DNA of 64,000 nucleotides from Chryseobacterium salipaludis (GCF_022968825.1 NZ_JALHKS010000002.1:530357-594356); one strand, 5' to 3'; positions 44,995 through 54,428 are shown, counted from the stretch's first letter. Translations and numbers: made by a program. Notes: generated by a model from the letters alone, not told the origin.

Positions 44995-47073
44995 TTATTT
45001 ACTCTTTTTAAAATGTCCGATACCACATTCTAAGAAGGCTTTAAAATCCTCTTTTGGCATATATCCGGAAACCGGCGTATTGATTACTTTACCTTCCGGT
45101 GAGACCAGCACATAATGCGGCTGAGAATTATTATTAAAGTTAATCTGCTGGAATAGGCTCCATTTATCGCCGATGGTTTTAATCTTTTTCTTCTGTCCGT
45201 TGCCCATGTCTACCGACGTTTGCTGATCTTCGGGCAGCATCTCCTTATCATCCACATACAGGGAGGCCAGAATTACTTCATTTTGCAGGATCGGCAGAAT
45301 GTCCGGCTCGCTCCACACAAATTCTTCCATCTTTCGGCAGTTCTCACAACCGTAACCGGTAAAGTCAATAAGCAACGGTTTGTTCTCTTTCTTCGCCAGT
45401 TCAATCGCTTCATAGTAGTCGTGCGACGGATGCATTCCCAGAATACCATCCCCTTCTTTGTGGAAATAACTCACATTGATCGGAGGTAGGATTCCGCTCA
45501 GGTACTGCAGTTTTGGCCGCTCGGACGGAATTAAACCCTGGGTCAGATACACCACGAAACCAATTCCCAGCACACCAATCACTTTGCGGCCCATACCAAT
45601 CTTTGCTTTTTTGTCATCATGCGGGAAACGGATCAGCCCGAACAGATACAGAACCAATCCCACCGAGATCACGATCCAAAGGACAATAAACAATTCACGC
45701 TTCAGCAGGAATGTTTTGGAAACCAAATCCGCTTTGGACAGGAATTTCAAAGCCAACCCAAGTTCGATAAAACCTAAAACAACCTTCACCGTATTCATCC
45801 AGCCGCCGGATTTTGGCAGGCTTTGCAGCGCCTGCGGGAACAGAGCCAGCAATCCGAAAACCAGTGCCCAGCTCAGTCCGAAACCGGCCAGGGCAAAGGT
45901 GAGCAGCATCGGTACATCTGCGGAACCGGTGACCGCACTGCCCAATAAACTACCCAGAATAGGTCCGGTGCAGGAGAAAGATACGATGACCAGCGTGAGT
46001 GCCATGAAGAAAATGCCGATAATGCCGCCGGCATCTTCCGCGCGCGAGGATTTATTGGCGATCGAACTTGGCAGCGTAATATCATAATATCCGAAGAAAC
46101 TTCCTGCAAAAAACAGAAATATGATGAAGAAAGCGATATTCAGCCACACGCTGGTGGAAATCTGATTGAAAATGTTTCCGGCAATTCCGTCAATAATATG
46201 GAACGGCACACTCAGCAGTACAAAAATCAGCAGGATGAAAAAGCCGTAAATAAAGGCATCGCGCTTGCCTTTGTCTTTATCCGCAGCGCTTTTCGTGAAG
46301 AAGGAAACCGTCAGCGGGATCATCGGGAAAACGCACGGAGTAAGCAGCGCGATCAGTCCTCCAAAGAAACCTAATAACAAATAAGTCCAGAAGTTTTCGG
46401 AGTTCTGCGGAGCTTCCACGCCGCAATCGGTTTCCGGATTTTCGAAATCCAAGCTGGCTACTTTCAGTCCTTCATCTGCTTTGGGCGCTGTCGCTACGGC
46501 AGCCAGTGTGTCTGTACTTGCAGTTTCGGATACTGTAAGTGAATCTTCAGCCAGTGTCCCGGCTTGTCCAGCTTCATCTGGCACAACTGTTTCTTCCTGT
46601 GCGGCAGCTGCAGCCGGACTCAATTTCTGTTCAAACTCCAGCGTATTGGGCGCCAGGCAGACGCGGTCATCACAGGTTTGATAGGTGATCTCCGCAACAA
46701 CGGTCGCTGGTGCGGCAGGGTTCTTAAGTTTAAATTTCTGCTTGAAAAGAACTTTATTGGAATAGTACACGATCTGCGCTCCGAAGGCTTCCGAAAACTC
46801 ATCGTGCTTTTTCCCTACCTCCACGATTTTGCCAATCAGAGTGACCCCTTGCGGAGAGGACACTTTCATTTCAGTAGGAATTCCGGAATCTTCCGGCAGG
46901 TCTTGGGAGTAAATGTGCCAGTTCTTATCGATCGTGGCCGTCAGAATGGCTTCGTATTCTGCATTCGGCAAAGATTTGATTTCGTATTTAAATTTAACGG
47001 GATCTTTGATCTGTGCGAAGATGCCCTGAAAAATAAACAGTGCTGCCAGAAGCAGCCATCTCTGTAATTTCAT
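44995..47073 (-). CDS. dsbD: Thiol:disulfide interchange protein DsbD
   Basis: 692-residue electron carrier across the inner membrane, used to reduce periplasmic disulfides and for cytochrome c maturation. In order: a signal peptide (ending IFAQ), an N-terminal DsbD-alpha domain with the pair in CDDRVCLAP, an acidic linker, an eight-helix CcdA-like core (LLTPCVFPMIPLTV and VSFSCTGPILGSLLG with its Cys residues), and a C-terminal thioredoxin domain with GYGCENCRKMEEFVW. All three Cys pairs are present. It follows tilS by 31 bases on the same strand, so they form one transcript. Confidence 0.95.
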   Translation of the reverse strand: MKLQRWLLLAALFIFQGIFAQIKDPVKFKYEIKSLPNAEYEAILTATIDKNWHIYSQDLPEDSGIPTEMKVSSPQGVTLIGKIVEVGKKHDEFSEAFGAQIVYYSNKVLFKQKFKLKNPAAPATVVAEITYQTCDDRVCLAPNTLEFEQKLSPAAAAAQEETVVPDEAGQAGTLAEDSLTVSETASTDTLAAVATAPKADEGLKVASLDFENPETDCGVEAPQNSENFWTYLLLGFFGGLIALLTPCVFPMIPLTVSFFTKSAADKDKGKRDAFIYGFFILLIFVLLSVPFHIIDGIAGNIFNQISTSVWLNIAFFIIFLFFAGSFFGYYDITLPSSIANKSSRAEDAGGIIGIFFMALTLVIVSFSCTGPILGSLLGSAVTGSADVPMLLTFALAGFGLSWALVFGLLALFPQALQSLPKSGGWMNTVKVVLGFIELGLALKFLSKADLVSKTFLLKRELFIVLWIVISVGLVLYLFGLIRFPHDDKKAKIGMGRKVIGVLGIGFVVYLTQGLIPSERPKLQYLSGILPPINVSYFHKEGDGILGMHPSHDYYEAIELAKKENKPLLIDFTGYGCENCRKMEEFVWSEPDILPILQNEVILASLYVDDKEMLPEDQQTSVDMGNGQKKKIKTIGDKWSLFQQINFNNNSQPHYVLVSPEGKVINTPVSGYMPKEDFKAFLECGIGHFKKSK

Positions 47074-47104
47074 AAGGATGGTTGGGTTTGTAGCCGTTGC
47101 GGTG

Positions 47105-48394
47105 TCAGATCTTCACCTCGTAAACCCGTGTCGTTTTCTTGTGGGTTTGGTGCCGCCGGTCCTGGCGGTAGGGAAGGATTCCCAGCAGAGAATCTGTGGC
47201 ATCGCAGAGCAGCCAAATTTTTTGCTGGGCTAAAATAGGGATTTTTTCATCCTTAAAAAATTTTGAAATTTTCTTTTTGCCGGTCATTCCAGTGGGATAA
47301 AGGACGTCGCCTGAGCCTGGTTTTCGCAGTTTGAGCGGAAATGTAAGCGTATCTGCATCGAAAGTCCAGGAAACATTTCCGAGTGTTTTTATTTCTTCAG
47401 CAATTTCTGCCGGCAGACTAAAGCTGTCGTTTAAAATTAAAATATCTTTCGAGGGCTCCGTTTTTTCTTCGGTCCGCTCTTTAATAATAAATTGTTCCCG
47501 GTCGATTTGCAGCCAATGCGTTGCGGAGTAAAATACTTTTCCGGTTTCTGCTTCGCATATTTTCTTTATTTCCTTCGCGCTGTGAAAGTTGTAAGGCTGG
47601 AGCAGTTCATATTTTATCAATAAAGAAAGCGCCAGAAATTCTTTTCTGTTTAAAAGTACGCTTTCATTATTTTTGCTGATAAGCTCCTGTGCTTTCGCTG
47701 CCGTTTCAGTTGTAATGAAATTCCGCGCCTGCACCAGCAAGTCCAGGCTTTTACTAAAGTTTTCCATGAAAACGGGACTGAGGGCATTCAATTCCGGGAT
47801 AATCTTATTTCTGATTTTATTCCTTAGATAATAATTTCCCTGATTTGTATGATCTTCCCTGAACGGAACCTGATATTGTGCGGCATAATGATATAGCGCT
47901 TCTTTCGTGAAATGCAATAAAGGACGGATCACCTTTCCATTCTGCGCCGGAATTCCGCACAGGCCGGTAAGGCCGCTCGCCTTGGACAAATTAATGAGAA
48001 AACTTTCCAGCTGATCGTTTAAATGATGTGCTGTCAGAATATAATCCAGTTCCGCTTTTTCTCTTTTCTCCTTAAAGAAAGAATACCTGAGGTCGCGAGC
48101 CCATTCCTGAATGGAACCTTCCGGCCGGTTATCTTTTTCCGATACCTTATATATATGAAGCGGAATCTGATATTCTGCCGCGAAAGTCTGCACCAGCTTT
48201 TCATCAAGCTCAGAGTTTTCACCGCGCAGGCCGTAGTTCACGTGCGCAATTTCAATGTCGAGAGCAGCTTCTATACACAAATGAACAAGGACCATTGAAT
48301 CCACACCGCCGCTCACGGCAATTAGAAATTTCTTTGCGCGAAAATCCGGTAAAATTTGTGACAAAGCGTCCTGAAAACGGGCTGAATTAAGCAA
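47105..48394 (-). CDS. tilS: tRNA(Ile)-lysidine synthetase
   Basis: 429-residue enzyme that changes C34 of tRNA-Ile(CAU) to lysidine, so that AUA codons read as Ile. The N-type ATP-pyrophosphatase loop is AVSGGVDSMVLVHL (residues 27-40). The TilS signature HVNYGLRGENSELDE and YILTAHHLNDQLESFLINL follow. The C-terminal domain carries the tRNA-binding RKPGSGDVLYPTGMTGKKK and FKDEKIP stretches. Essential gene, intact. A TATCTTTG box at 48421-48428 is its promoter; dsbD follows in the same unit. Confidence 0.95.
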   Translation of the reverse strand: MLNSARFQDALSQILPDFRAKKFLIAVSGGVDSMVLVHLCIEAALDIEIAHVNYGLRGENSELDEKLVQTFAAEYQIPLHIYKVSEKDNRPEGSIQEWARDLRYSFFKEKREKAELDYILTAHHLNDQLESFLINLSKASGLTGLCGIPAQNGKVIRPLLHFTKEALYHYAAQYQVPFREDHTNQGNYYLRNKIRNKIIPELNALSPVFMENFSKSLDLLVQARNFITTETAAKAQELISKNNESVLLNRKEFLALSLLIKYELLQPYNFHSAKEIKKICEAETGKVFYSATHWLQIDREQFIIKERTEEKTEPSKDILILNDSFSLPAEIAEEIKTLGNVSWTFDADTLTFPLKLRKPGSGDVLYPTGMTGKKKISKFFKDEKIPILAQQKIWLLCDATDSLLGILPYRQDRRHQTHKKTTRVYEVKI

Positions 48395-48420
48395 TTGAAG
48401 GTTATTTTAATCAGATTTCA

Positions 48421-48428
48421 CAAAGATA
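48421..48428 (-). promoter_or_regulatory. -7 element of tilS
   Basis: TATCTTTG on the minus strand, 27 bases before the start. The divergent gene has TATTTTTG at 48454-48461. Confidence 0.55.
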
Positions 48429-48453
48429 CTCGTTCCGTTTAAAACGATTTCTT

Positions 48454-48461
48454 TATTTTTG
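48454..48461 (+). promoter_or_regulatory. -7 element of the OmpA-like gene
   Basis: TATTTTTG on the plus strand, 20 bases before the ATG. Confidence 0.55.
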
Positions 48462-48481
48462 GATGACTAAATAAAATCAAT

Positions 48482-49318
48482 ATGAAATTAGCAAAATTAG
48501 GAGCTGTACTGGGCCTGGCCATTTTCACCACGTCCTGCGTCAGCAAGAAACAGTTTGATGCATTGAATGAGAATTACAACCAGTGTATCACCAATGTAGG
48601 AGAAAGACAACGCGAAATTCAGGATCTTAAAGCTGCCAATTCCGGCCTTGCCAGCGAAAATTCATTATTAAAAGGACAAAACGATGCCCTTAAAACCTCA
48701 CTGGATGCCTGCCTTTCCAACCAGGGTGCAGGTTCGGCCAATATTGATAAGCTGATTGGCGAGATTAACTCTTCCAACAAATACATCAAGCAGCTGATTT
48801 CCACCAATGCGAAAAACGACAGCCTGAACCTGGCTTTGTCTAATAAACTGAAGCGTTCCCTGGATAACATCGCGGATAATGATGTACAGGTGAAAGTACT
48901 GAAAGGCGTGGTAATGATTTCCCTGTCCGACAAAATGCTGTATAAGACAGGTGATTACAACGTGCTGCCGGCTGCTCAGGAAGTTCTGGGGAAAGTAGCT
49001 CAGGTAATTAATGACTATGACACCTATTCCGTACTGATCGAGGGTAATACTGATAACGTTCCACTGAACTCTGCGAACCTGCCAAAAGACAACTGGGATC
49101 TTTCTGCCCTGCGTGCAACTTCCATGGCTAAAATCCTGCAGACTAAGTTTGGTGTAAATCCATCCAGGATTACAGCAGGTGGACGTAGTGAGTACAACCC
49201 TAAAACCACCAACGCTTCTGTTTCCGGCCGTGCCGAAAACCGAAGAACTGAAATCATCATTATGCCTAAGCTGGATGAATTCATGAAACTGATGGATATT
49301 GCACCGGTGAAAAACTAA
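48482..49318 (+). CDS. OmpA-family lipoprotein (peptidoglycan binding)
   Basis: 278 residues. Lipoprotein signal ending FTTSC (Cys 19), then a coiled coil of about 120 residues (QREIQDLKAANSGLASENSL and similar heptads), then an OmpA C-terminal domain with YSVLIEGNTDNVPL, SALRATSMAKIL, ITAGGRSEYNP and GRAENRRTEIII. The Asp and Arg that grip diaminopimelate are the D in EGNTD and the R in NRRTE. It probably ties the outer membrane to the cell wall. Single gene with a terminator. Confidence 0.93.
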   Translation: MKLAKLGAVLGLAIFTTSCVSKKQFDALNENYNQCITNVGERQREIQDLKAANSGLASENSLLKGQNDALKTSLDACLSNQGAGSANIDKLIGEINSSNKYIKQLISTNAKNDSLNLALSNKLKRSLDNIADNDVQVKVLKGVVMISLSDKMLYKTGDYNVLPAAQEVLGKVAQVINDYDTYSVLIEGNTDNVPLNSANLPKDNWDLSALRATSMAKILQTKFGVNPSRITAGGRSEYNPKTTNASVSGRAENRRTEIIIMPKLDEFMKLMDIAPVKN

Positions 49319-49345
49319 TTCGCCTGTGTTTTAGATACAAGCAGC

Positions 49346-49378
49346 AATGCCCGGCCACCGCGCCGGGCATTCTTGTTT
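49346..49378 (+). terminator. Terminator after the OmpA-like gene
   Basis: Stem AATGCCCGGC / GCCGGGCATT with a 6-base loop, followed by CTTGTTTT. Confidence 0.8.
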
Positions 49379-49386
49379 TATTTGTG

Positions 49387-49394
49387 TATTTTTG
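49387..49394 (+). promoter_or_regulatory. -7 element of the O-methyltransferase gene cluster
   Basis: TATTTTTG, 20 bases before the start at 49415. Confidence 0.55.
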
Positions 49395-49414
49395 AGTTTA
49401 AATACCAATGCTGA

Positions 49415-50062
49415 ATGAGCTTTTTCGAAGAACAATGCCCGGAAATGGATCGATATCTGGAGGAACATGCCTCCGCAGAACCGCCACTCCTGAAGCAACT
49501 TCGCCGCGAAACCTACCAGAAGACCACCCAGCCGCACATGATCTCCGGTTATCAGCAGGGCCGCCTGCTGAGTATTCTTTCGCAGATGATGCAACCTGTG
49601 CGTATTCTGGAGATTGGTACCTTTACCGGCTATGCTACTTTGTGCCTGGCTGAAGGACTTTCGCCAAGCGGAATAATTACTACATTGGATATTAATGAAG
49701 ATCTCGCCTATTTACCAAGAAAGTTTTTTGAACAGAGCCCGCACGCCGCGCAAATAGACTTCCGGTTAATGGATGCAGTCACCTATCTGCAGGAAACGGA
49801 CGAAACTTTTGACCTTGTTTTCGTAGATGCCGATAAAGAGCGCTATCCTGATTATTTTAAACTGCTTAAAAATCATCTGCGCAGCGGTTCAGTGCTTCTT
49901 TTCGATAATGTTTTATGGTACGGCAAAGTCCTGCAGGAAAATGCAGGCAAGAAAGCGACCAAAGCCATCCAGGCACTCAATGATTTGATTGCAGCGGATG
50001 CGGATTTTGAAAATGTAATTTTGCCGCTCCGGGACGGGCTGCACATGGCACGGAAAAAATAA
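49415..50062 (+). CDS. Class I SAM-dependent O-methyltransferase (COMT-like)
   Basis: 215 residues of the O-methyltransferase family 3. Motif I is ILEIGTFTGYATLCLAE (residues 65-81); VFVDADKERYPDYF and LFDNVLWYGKV carry the metal-binding Asp and Asn, and the DGLHMARK end is typical. Such cation-dependent enzymes methylate catechol-like hydroxyls or have unknown small substrates. First of five same-strand genes closely spaced to waaA (49415-52492), the next starting four bases after its stop. Confidence 0.92.
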   Translation: MSFFEEQCPEMDRYLEEHASAEPPLLKQLRRETYQKTTQPHMISGYQQGRLLSILSQMMQPVRILEIGTFTGYATLCLAEGLSPSGIITTLDINEDLAYLPRKFFEQSPHAAQIDFRLMDAVTYLQETDETFDLVFVDADKERYPDYFKLLKNHLRSGSVLLFDNVLWYGKVLQENAGKKATKAIQALNDLIAADADFENVILPLRDGLHMARKK

Positions 50063-50066
50063 TAAA

Positions 50067-50765
50067 ATGAAAAAAGGATTTTGTTGCGTTCCCGTTGCTG
50101 CCGTACGTTCCGTGCCGGACCACCGGTCCGAAATGACCACCCAGCTGCTCTATGGCGAAACCTTCGAAGTGCTGAGTGCAGAACAAAAATTTCTGTACAT
50201 CCGGATGGATTTTGATGGTTATGAAGGCTGGCTGCACTACCGGCAGGCAGATTTGGAAAGCGGAATTTCTTCGGGTCGTACGCTCGTTACAGAACCTTTT
50301 CTTTTAACAGAGATTGCCGGAAAAAAGATGTTGTTATCCCAAGGCAGCGAGCAGCCGGGATCTGAACCTTTCGCACCTTTACCTGCAACCGAGATTACCG
50401 ATACTGCAAAGAAATGGCTGAATGTTCCTTACCTCTGGAGCGGCCGCAGTTTTTTTGGTGTGGATTGCAGCGGTTTTGTGCAGATGGTGTATAAACTGCA
50501 CGGAATTGCTTTGCCGAGGGAAGCCGCCGCACAGGCAGCCGTCGGTGAGGTTTTGTCTTTCGTAGAAGAAAGCCAGCCGGGCGATCTGGCTTTTTTTGAC
50601 AATGAGGAGGGAACCATCGTGCATGTGGGCATCATGCTGAGTCCGCACCAGATAATCCACGCATTTGGCGCCGTCCGGATTGACGAGATCGATTCTTCCG
50701 GTATATTTAATAAAGAATTGAGTACACATACCCACCGGCTCAGGATGGTGCGCAGTTTATTTTAA
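50067..50765 (+). CDS. NlpC/P60 (C40) family peptidase
   Basis: 232 residues. An SH3-like N-terminal region (CVPVAAVRSVPDHRSEMTTQ, then YEGWLHYRQ) is followed by the NlpC/P60 domain with nucleophile DCSGFVQMVY (Cys near 133), general-base His in VHVGIM and the third polar residue His in IIHAFG. These enzymes cut the D-Glu to diamino-acid bond in cell-wall peptides. No clear signal peptide is seen, so recycling of wall peptides inside the cell is possible. It follows the methyltransferase gene by four bases. Confidence 0.93.
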   Translation: MKKGFCCVPVAAVRSVPDHRSEMTTQLLYGETFEVLSAEQKFLYIRMDFDGYEGWLHYRQADLESGISSGRTLVTEPFLLTEIAGKKMLLSQGSEQPGSEPFAPLPATEITDTAKKWLNVPYLWSGRSFFGVDCSGFVQMVYKLHGIALPREAAAQAAVGEVLSFVEESQPGDLAFFDNEEGTIVHVGIMLSPHQIIHAFGAVRIDEIDSSGIFNKELSTHTHRLRMVRSLF

Positions 50766-50783
50766 AAAGAAACGATTCGCGAT

Positions 50784-51242
50784 ATGAAGTCTACAACCTA
50801 TATTAAAATTGCTGCTTTCTGCTTGCTGATTTTCATCTGGGATATTGTGTTAATCCATTTTCGTGAGCTGCCGGTACAGATTCCCGTTCACTTTAATCTG
50901 AACGGCACACCGGATGGTTTTGGTCCGAAAAATGTGATTTGGATTTTCGCGGGGATTTCTACTACTGTCCATCTTTTCATGTTGTATATTTCCAATATAA
51001 GAGAAGATCTGATTGAAAAATCTGCACGACCTTTGCCGGCTTTGCAGCGATCTGTATCGTTCTTAAATTACACCAACCTGCTCGTCATGCTTGTTTTTGC
51101 CGGAATTACTTATGAAGTGATTTCCATCGCGCTGGAAAGAAAACCGGTCCTGCAGCCATATACCATTTATGCTTTCATGATTTTGTCTTCCTTGAGTATA
51201 GGAGCTTTTCTGCTGTGGCAATTAAAATATAAGAAAAGATAA
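50784..51242 (+). CDS. DUF1648 domain membrane protein
   Basis: 152 residues with four hydrophobic helices. The segment ELPVQIPVHFNLNGTPDGFGP (split over residues 28-48) is the family mark of DUF1648 (IPxHF-NxxGxPD-G). Members such as SdpI-like proteins have roles in immunity or signalling in Firmicutes, but most, including flavobacterial ones, are of unknown function. It lies between the NlpC/P60 gene and waaA with gaps of 18 and 11 bases. Confidence 0.88.
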   Translation: MKSTTYIKIAAFCLLIFIWDIVLIHFRELPVQIPVHFNLNGTPDGFGPKNVIWIFAGISTTVHLFMLYISNIREDLIEKSARPLPALQRSVSFLNYTNLLVMLVFAGITYEVISIALERKPVLQPYTIYAFMILSSLSIGAFLLWQLKYKKR

Positions 51243-51253
51243 AAGTCTGCCTT

Positions 51254-52492
51254 ATGATGTTTTTCTATAACCTCTTTATCCGCCTGCTGATTGCCGGTAT
51301 GAAAATAGGCTCTGCTTTTAATTATAAATTAAAGAAAGGCCTGGCGGGGCGGCGCCAAAGCTGCGAAACAGTGCAGGCCTTATTCACGCCTGAAGACCTG
51401 GTGATCTGGATGCATGCCGCCAGTTTAGGCGAATACGAACAGGGATTACCAGTCCTGGAAGAATTAAAAAGACTCCATCCGCACCATAAAATTTTAGTGA
51501 CCTTTTTTTCACCATCCGGTTATGACCATGTCGTTACCAAAAATAAAATAGCTGATGTGGTCTGCTACCTTCCGTTTGATACCGAGAAATGGGTGCAGGA
51601 ATTTACGGCCTCTTTTAAAACCGATATTTTCTTTACGGTTAAATACGATTACTGGTATCATTTGCTGCGCCGGCTGAAACAGCAAGGTGCGCAGGTGTAT
51701 GTAGTATCTGCCTTATTTTATGAAACACAGGTTTTCTTTAAAGCTTATGGAAAATGGTTTGTGAAACAGCTGCGCCGGAACGTAGATTTCTTTTTTCATC
51801 AGACGCAGCATTCTACCGCGCTTGCCAAAAGCCTGGGCCTGCAGAATTCAATGACGACCGGTGACACACGGTATGACAGGGTGAAGACGCTGCGGGACAG
51901 CCAACAGGAAGTCCCTTATATTTCTCATTTTAAAAACAAGCAGCGTGTTGTAATTTTTGGCAGTTCATGGGAAACAGAAGAACGTATCGCCGAGATTATT
52001 TCCATTAAAAATAAAGACACGAAAATCATTATTGCGCCGCACGATTTGAAGCGCGTGCCACAAATACGGGAACTTTTTCCACAAGCTATTTTGTACTCAG
52101 GTCTGAATGAAACAACGCCTTCCCATGTGTATAAAGCACAGGTGCTGATTGTGGACTGTATCGGATTGTTGTCCTCCCTATACCGCTACGGCGATATTGC
52201 AGTAGTGGGCGGAGGTTTCCACAGCAAAGGATTGCACAATATTTTGGAAGCGGCCGCTTTTGGGTTGCCGGTCTTTTTCGGAAATCAGTATTATAAAAAC
52301 CCCGAAGCAGATGAGCTGGTAAAGCAGGAAGGAGGGAAGTGCTTCGAAGATGAATTTTTTGCCGCGACGTATATTTTGAGTTTACTGGATAACCGTGAGC
52401 AACTGAAAAAGATGAGTCAGCAGGCGTATAAGTTTATTGCCTCGCAACCGAACGCAACCGCCACCATTGTCCGGAAAATGCTAACGAAGTAA
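51254..52492 (+). CDS. waaA: 3-deoxy-D-manno-octulosonic acid (Kdo) transferase WaaA
   Basis: 412-residue glycosyltransferase that adds Kdo to lipid A precursors on the cytosolic face of the inner membrane. It has an N-terminal membrane anchor, then WMHAASLGEYEQGLPVLEEL (the Glu in GEYEQ is the catalytic base) and ILVTFFSPSGY, and the C-terminal CMP-Kdo site with VVGGGFHSKGLHNILEAAAFGLPVFFG (positions near 320). Intact. It converges with the hypothetical gene on the other strand, overlapping by 12 bases. Confidence 0.95.
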   Translation: MMFFYNLFIRLLIAGMKIGSAFNYKLKKGLAGRRQSCETVQALFTPEDLVIWMHAASLGEYEQGLPVLEELKRLHPHHKILVTFFSPSGYDHVVTKNKIADVVCYLPFDTEKWVQEFTASFKTDIFFTVKYDYWYHLLRRLKQQGAQVYVVSALFYETQVFFKAYGKWFVKQLRRNVDFFFHQTQHSTALAKSLGLQNSMTTGDTRYDRVKTLRDSQQEVPYISHFKNKQRVVIFGSSWETEERIAEIISIKNKDTKIIIAPHDLKRVPQIRELFPQAILYSGLNETTPSHVYKAQVLIVDCIGLLSSLYRYGDIAVVGGGFHSKGLHNILEAAAFGLPVFFGNQYYKNPEADELVKQEGGKCFEDEFFAATYILSLLDNREQLKKMSQQAYKFIASQPNATATIVRKMLTK

Positions 52493-53092
52493 TCCCTGAG
52501 CGCGCAGGTCTTTGAGTAATAAATCCATGTGTTCCGGAATTTCATCCGGATCCAGCCAGCGCATATCAAGTCCCTGGTCCCAGGCGAGCTCTTTAAAATC
52601 TTCGTTCCGTACAATGCTTTTCTTTAGCGATTCGAAAGGCTCACGTAATTCCAGCAAATAATCGGGATCCAGTTTTTGTGTCAGCACCAACGTGCGGAAA
52701 ATTTTATTCAGCAAGTATACATGGAGTTTATACGTGTTGCCATAGTTCGGTGCCGCCTCAAGTACCAGCGTTACTAGCAGCAGATTTAAGCTGACTTCAC
52801 CAAATTTATCGGTCGTAATTTTCACATGTTCCGTGATGCTGCCACTGAGCTTTCGGATCTGGGTCAGCAGGTATTTGGTTTTTCCGTAGCGCCGGCAGAC
52901 TTCCGGAACCAGGTCACGGATTTTGGCTTCCATCTGGCTGCGTTTTTCATCAGTAGTTTCCGGATCGATCAGTTCGAAATATAAACGGTGGGACAGGATG
53001 CGGTCCTTTTTCAGTAAACGGAAAATCAGTTTATCCTTCTCTTTGGAACTGAATGCCGAAAGTGCCTGTTTAAACTCTTTGGAAAACTCCAT
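52481..53092 (-). CDS. Conserved hypothetical protein
   Basis: 203 residues, soluble, charged and mostly helical, with no signal peptide or membrane segment. Basic N-terminal third (LSAFSSKEKDKLIFRLLKKD), a middle helix with VPEVCRRYGKTKYLLTQI and an acidic C-terminal third (DMRWLDPDEIPEHMDLLLKD). I do not recognise a family; deaminase, nuclease or transport motifs are absent. The stop codon lies within the end of waaA (12-base overlap, convergent). It starts at the base where the broken glycosyltransferase ends (53092), so the two are linked in transcription. Confidence 0.8.
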   Translation of the reverse strand: MEFSKEFKQALSAFSSKEKDKLIFRLLKKDRILSHRLYFELIDPETTDEKRSQMEAKIRDLVPEVCRRYGKTKYLLTQIRKLSGSITEHVKITTDKFGEVSLNLLLVTLVLEAAPNYGNTYKLHVYLLNKIFRTLVLTQKLDPDYLLELREPFESLKKSIVRNEDFKELAWDQGLDMRWLDPDEIPEHMDLLLKDLRAQGLLR

Positions 53093-53840
53093 TAATTAAA
53101 AATTTTAGCATATTTCTTGAAACCGTTCATCGCCCAGTTTGCCGTGTAAAAACATGATTTTGCTAGCGAAAAATTCATGTGCTCACGATAGACGAGATAC
53201 TGATCATATACAATATCCTTTTTCCGGCGCGAAACACTTTGTTCATGCATCCGGTAGCGTGCGAGTGTTTTCGGCAGCGCTCTGCCAAGGGGCAATTTTT
53301 TTAATAACTCCAGCCACATGACATGATCTTCGCGCTTGCTGCCGAGGGGAAAATACATTTTGCCGATGCGCTGCGAATCGTACATGAAGCTCAGCAAAGA
53401 AAGCCGGCAGTTTTTGAGTAAATTTTGGAAAGTAACATCTGTATCTGCCACGAAATCAGATAGCACCGGATGCAGGCTTTCATTACATCGGGCATAACTG
53501 CAATAAGCAAGTTCCGCGTTTTCCTGTTTCATAAATTGCACCATTTCCTGCAGAAAACCCGGTTCCCAATAATCATCAGCGTCCAGAAAAGTAATATACC
53601 GGCCGGTTGCTTTTTCGAGCGATACATTTCTGGCGCCGCCTGCATGTTTTTCGTATTAATGCTCACCTGAATCCGCGGGTCTTGTATGGCGTGTAAAATT
53701 TCAACAGAATTGTCGGTCGAGCTGTCATCCGTAATCAGCCACTCCCATTCACCGAAGGCCTGCGCCTGAACAGACGAAATAGTTTCAGAGAGAAAACGGG
53801 CAGAATTATAACAGGGCGTGATAATGGAAATTTCCGGCAT
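53092..53840 (-). pseudogene. Family 2 glycosyltransferase, frameshifted
   Basis: The N-terminal frame (from ATG 53840: ISIITPCYNSARFLSETI, ITDDSSTDNSVEIL) loses its family pattern after VSINTKN near 53650. The next frame then continues it exactly with AGGARNVSLEKATGRYITFL, then DADDYWEPGFL (the DxD metal motif), and runs on to the stop at 53092. One base missing or two added near 53641-53651 (TGCATGTTTTTC) accounts for it. Restored, it would be a 249-residue GT-A enzyme of the surface-polysaccharide type. It may be a true loss or a sequence error; a run of five A/T is at the break. Confidence 0.85.
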
Positions 53841-53856
53841 AAGAGGCTTTATAATG

Positions 53857-53864
53857 CAAAGATA
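53857..53864 (-). promoter_or_regulatory. -7 element of the glycosyltransferase pseudogene
   Basis: TATCTTTG on the minus strand, 17 bases before the start codon; an intact promoter in front of a broken gene. Confidence 0.55.
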
Positions 53865-53936
53865 ACCAGATTACAAAAAAGAGTTGTTATTCTTGGCATA
53901 CAATTAGTTAAAGTTGAAAATATAAATAATAAAATT

Positions 53937-54428
53937 ATGAAATCAACAGTAATTTATCGTTATGCATTGTTATTATTATGTGGGGTCTTCTTTGTGTTAG
54001 CTTCCTGCCGAAGTAATGATGAAGATACCGAAAACATCAATGATGCCCAGCTCAACGGACTCTGGCAACCGTATAAGATGACACAGGCCGCCGTCATCAA
54101 CGGCAGTAATTATAATCAAACCGTGGAATACAGCATTTGTGAACAGAAAACAAGAGTTGTATTTAATAATAGCGCGGGTAGTGTTAAAGCATTTGCAGAT
54201 AACAATGGCACATGCGAACAGCAGCCGCTGCAGGAATTCACCTATGATTACAATGCTGACACAAAAATGCTGACCGCCACGTTTGCCGGTGGCGAAACGC
54301 AATCCGGAACCGTAAAAACCATCACGGAGAGCGATTTAATTTATGAACTGAAAGGAACTTTTGATGTACCGGGCCAGGGAAATGTTTCCGGCACAACGAC
54401 CATTTACGCACGCCGTACAAAAGATTAA
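53937..54428 (+). CDS. Hypothetical lipoprotein, lipocalin-like
   Basis: 163 residues. Lipoprotein signal with lipobox LASC (Cys 24), then LNGLWQPYKMTQA, a start seen in lipocalin-like lipoproteins of Bacteroidota, and a row of predicted strands ending GTTTIYARR. Two Cys in the mature part (SICEQKT and GTCEQQP) could form a disulfide. Function unknown. Single gene; a terminator follows 31 bases after the stop. Confidence 0.75.
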   Translation: MKSTVIYRYALLLLCGVFFVLASCRSNDEDTENINDAQLNGLWQPYKMTQAAVINGSNYNQTVEYSICEQKTRVVFNNSAGSVKAFADNNGTCEQQPLQEFTYDYNADTKMLTATFAGGETQSGTVKTITESDLIYELKGTFDVPGQGNVSGTTTIYARRTKD

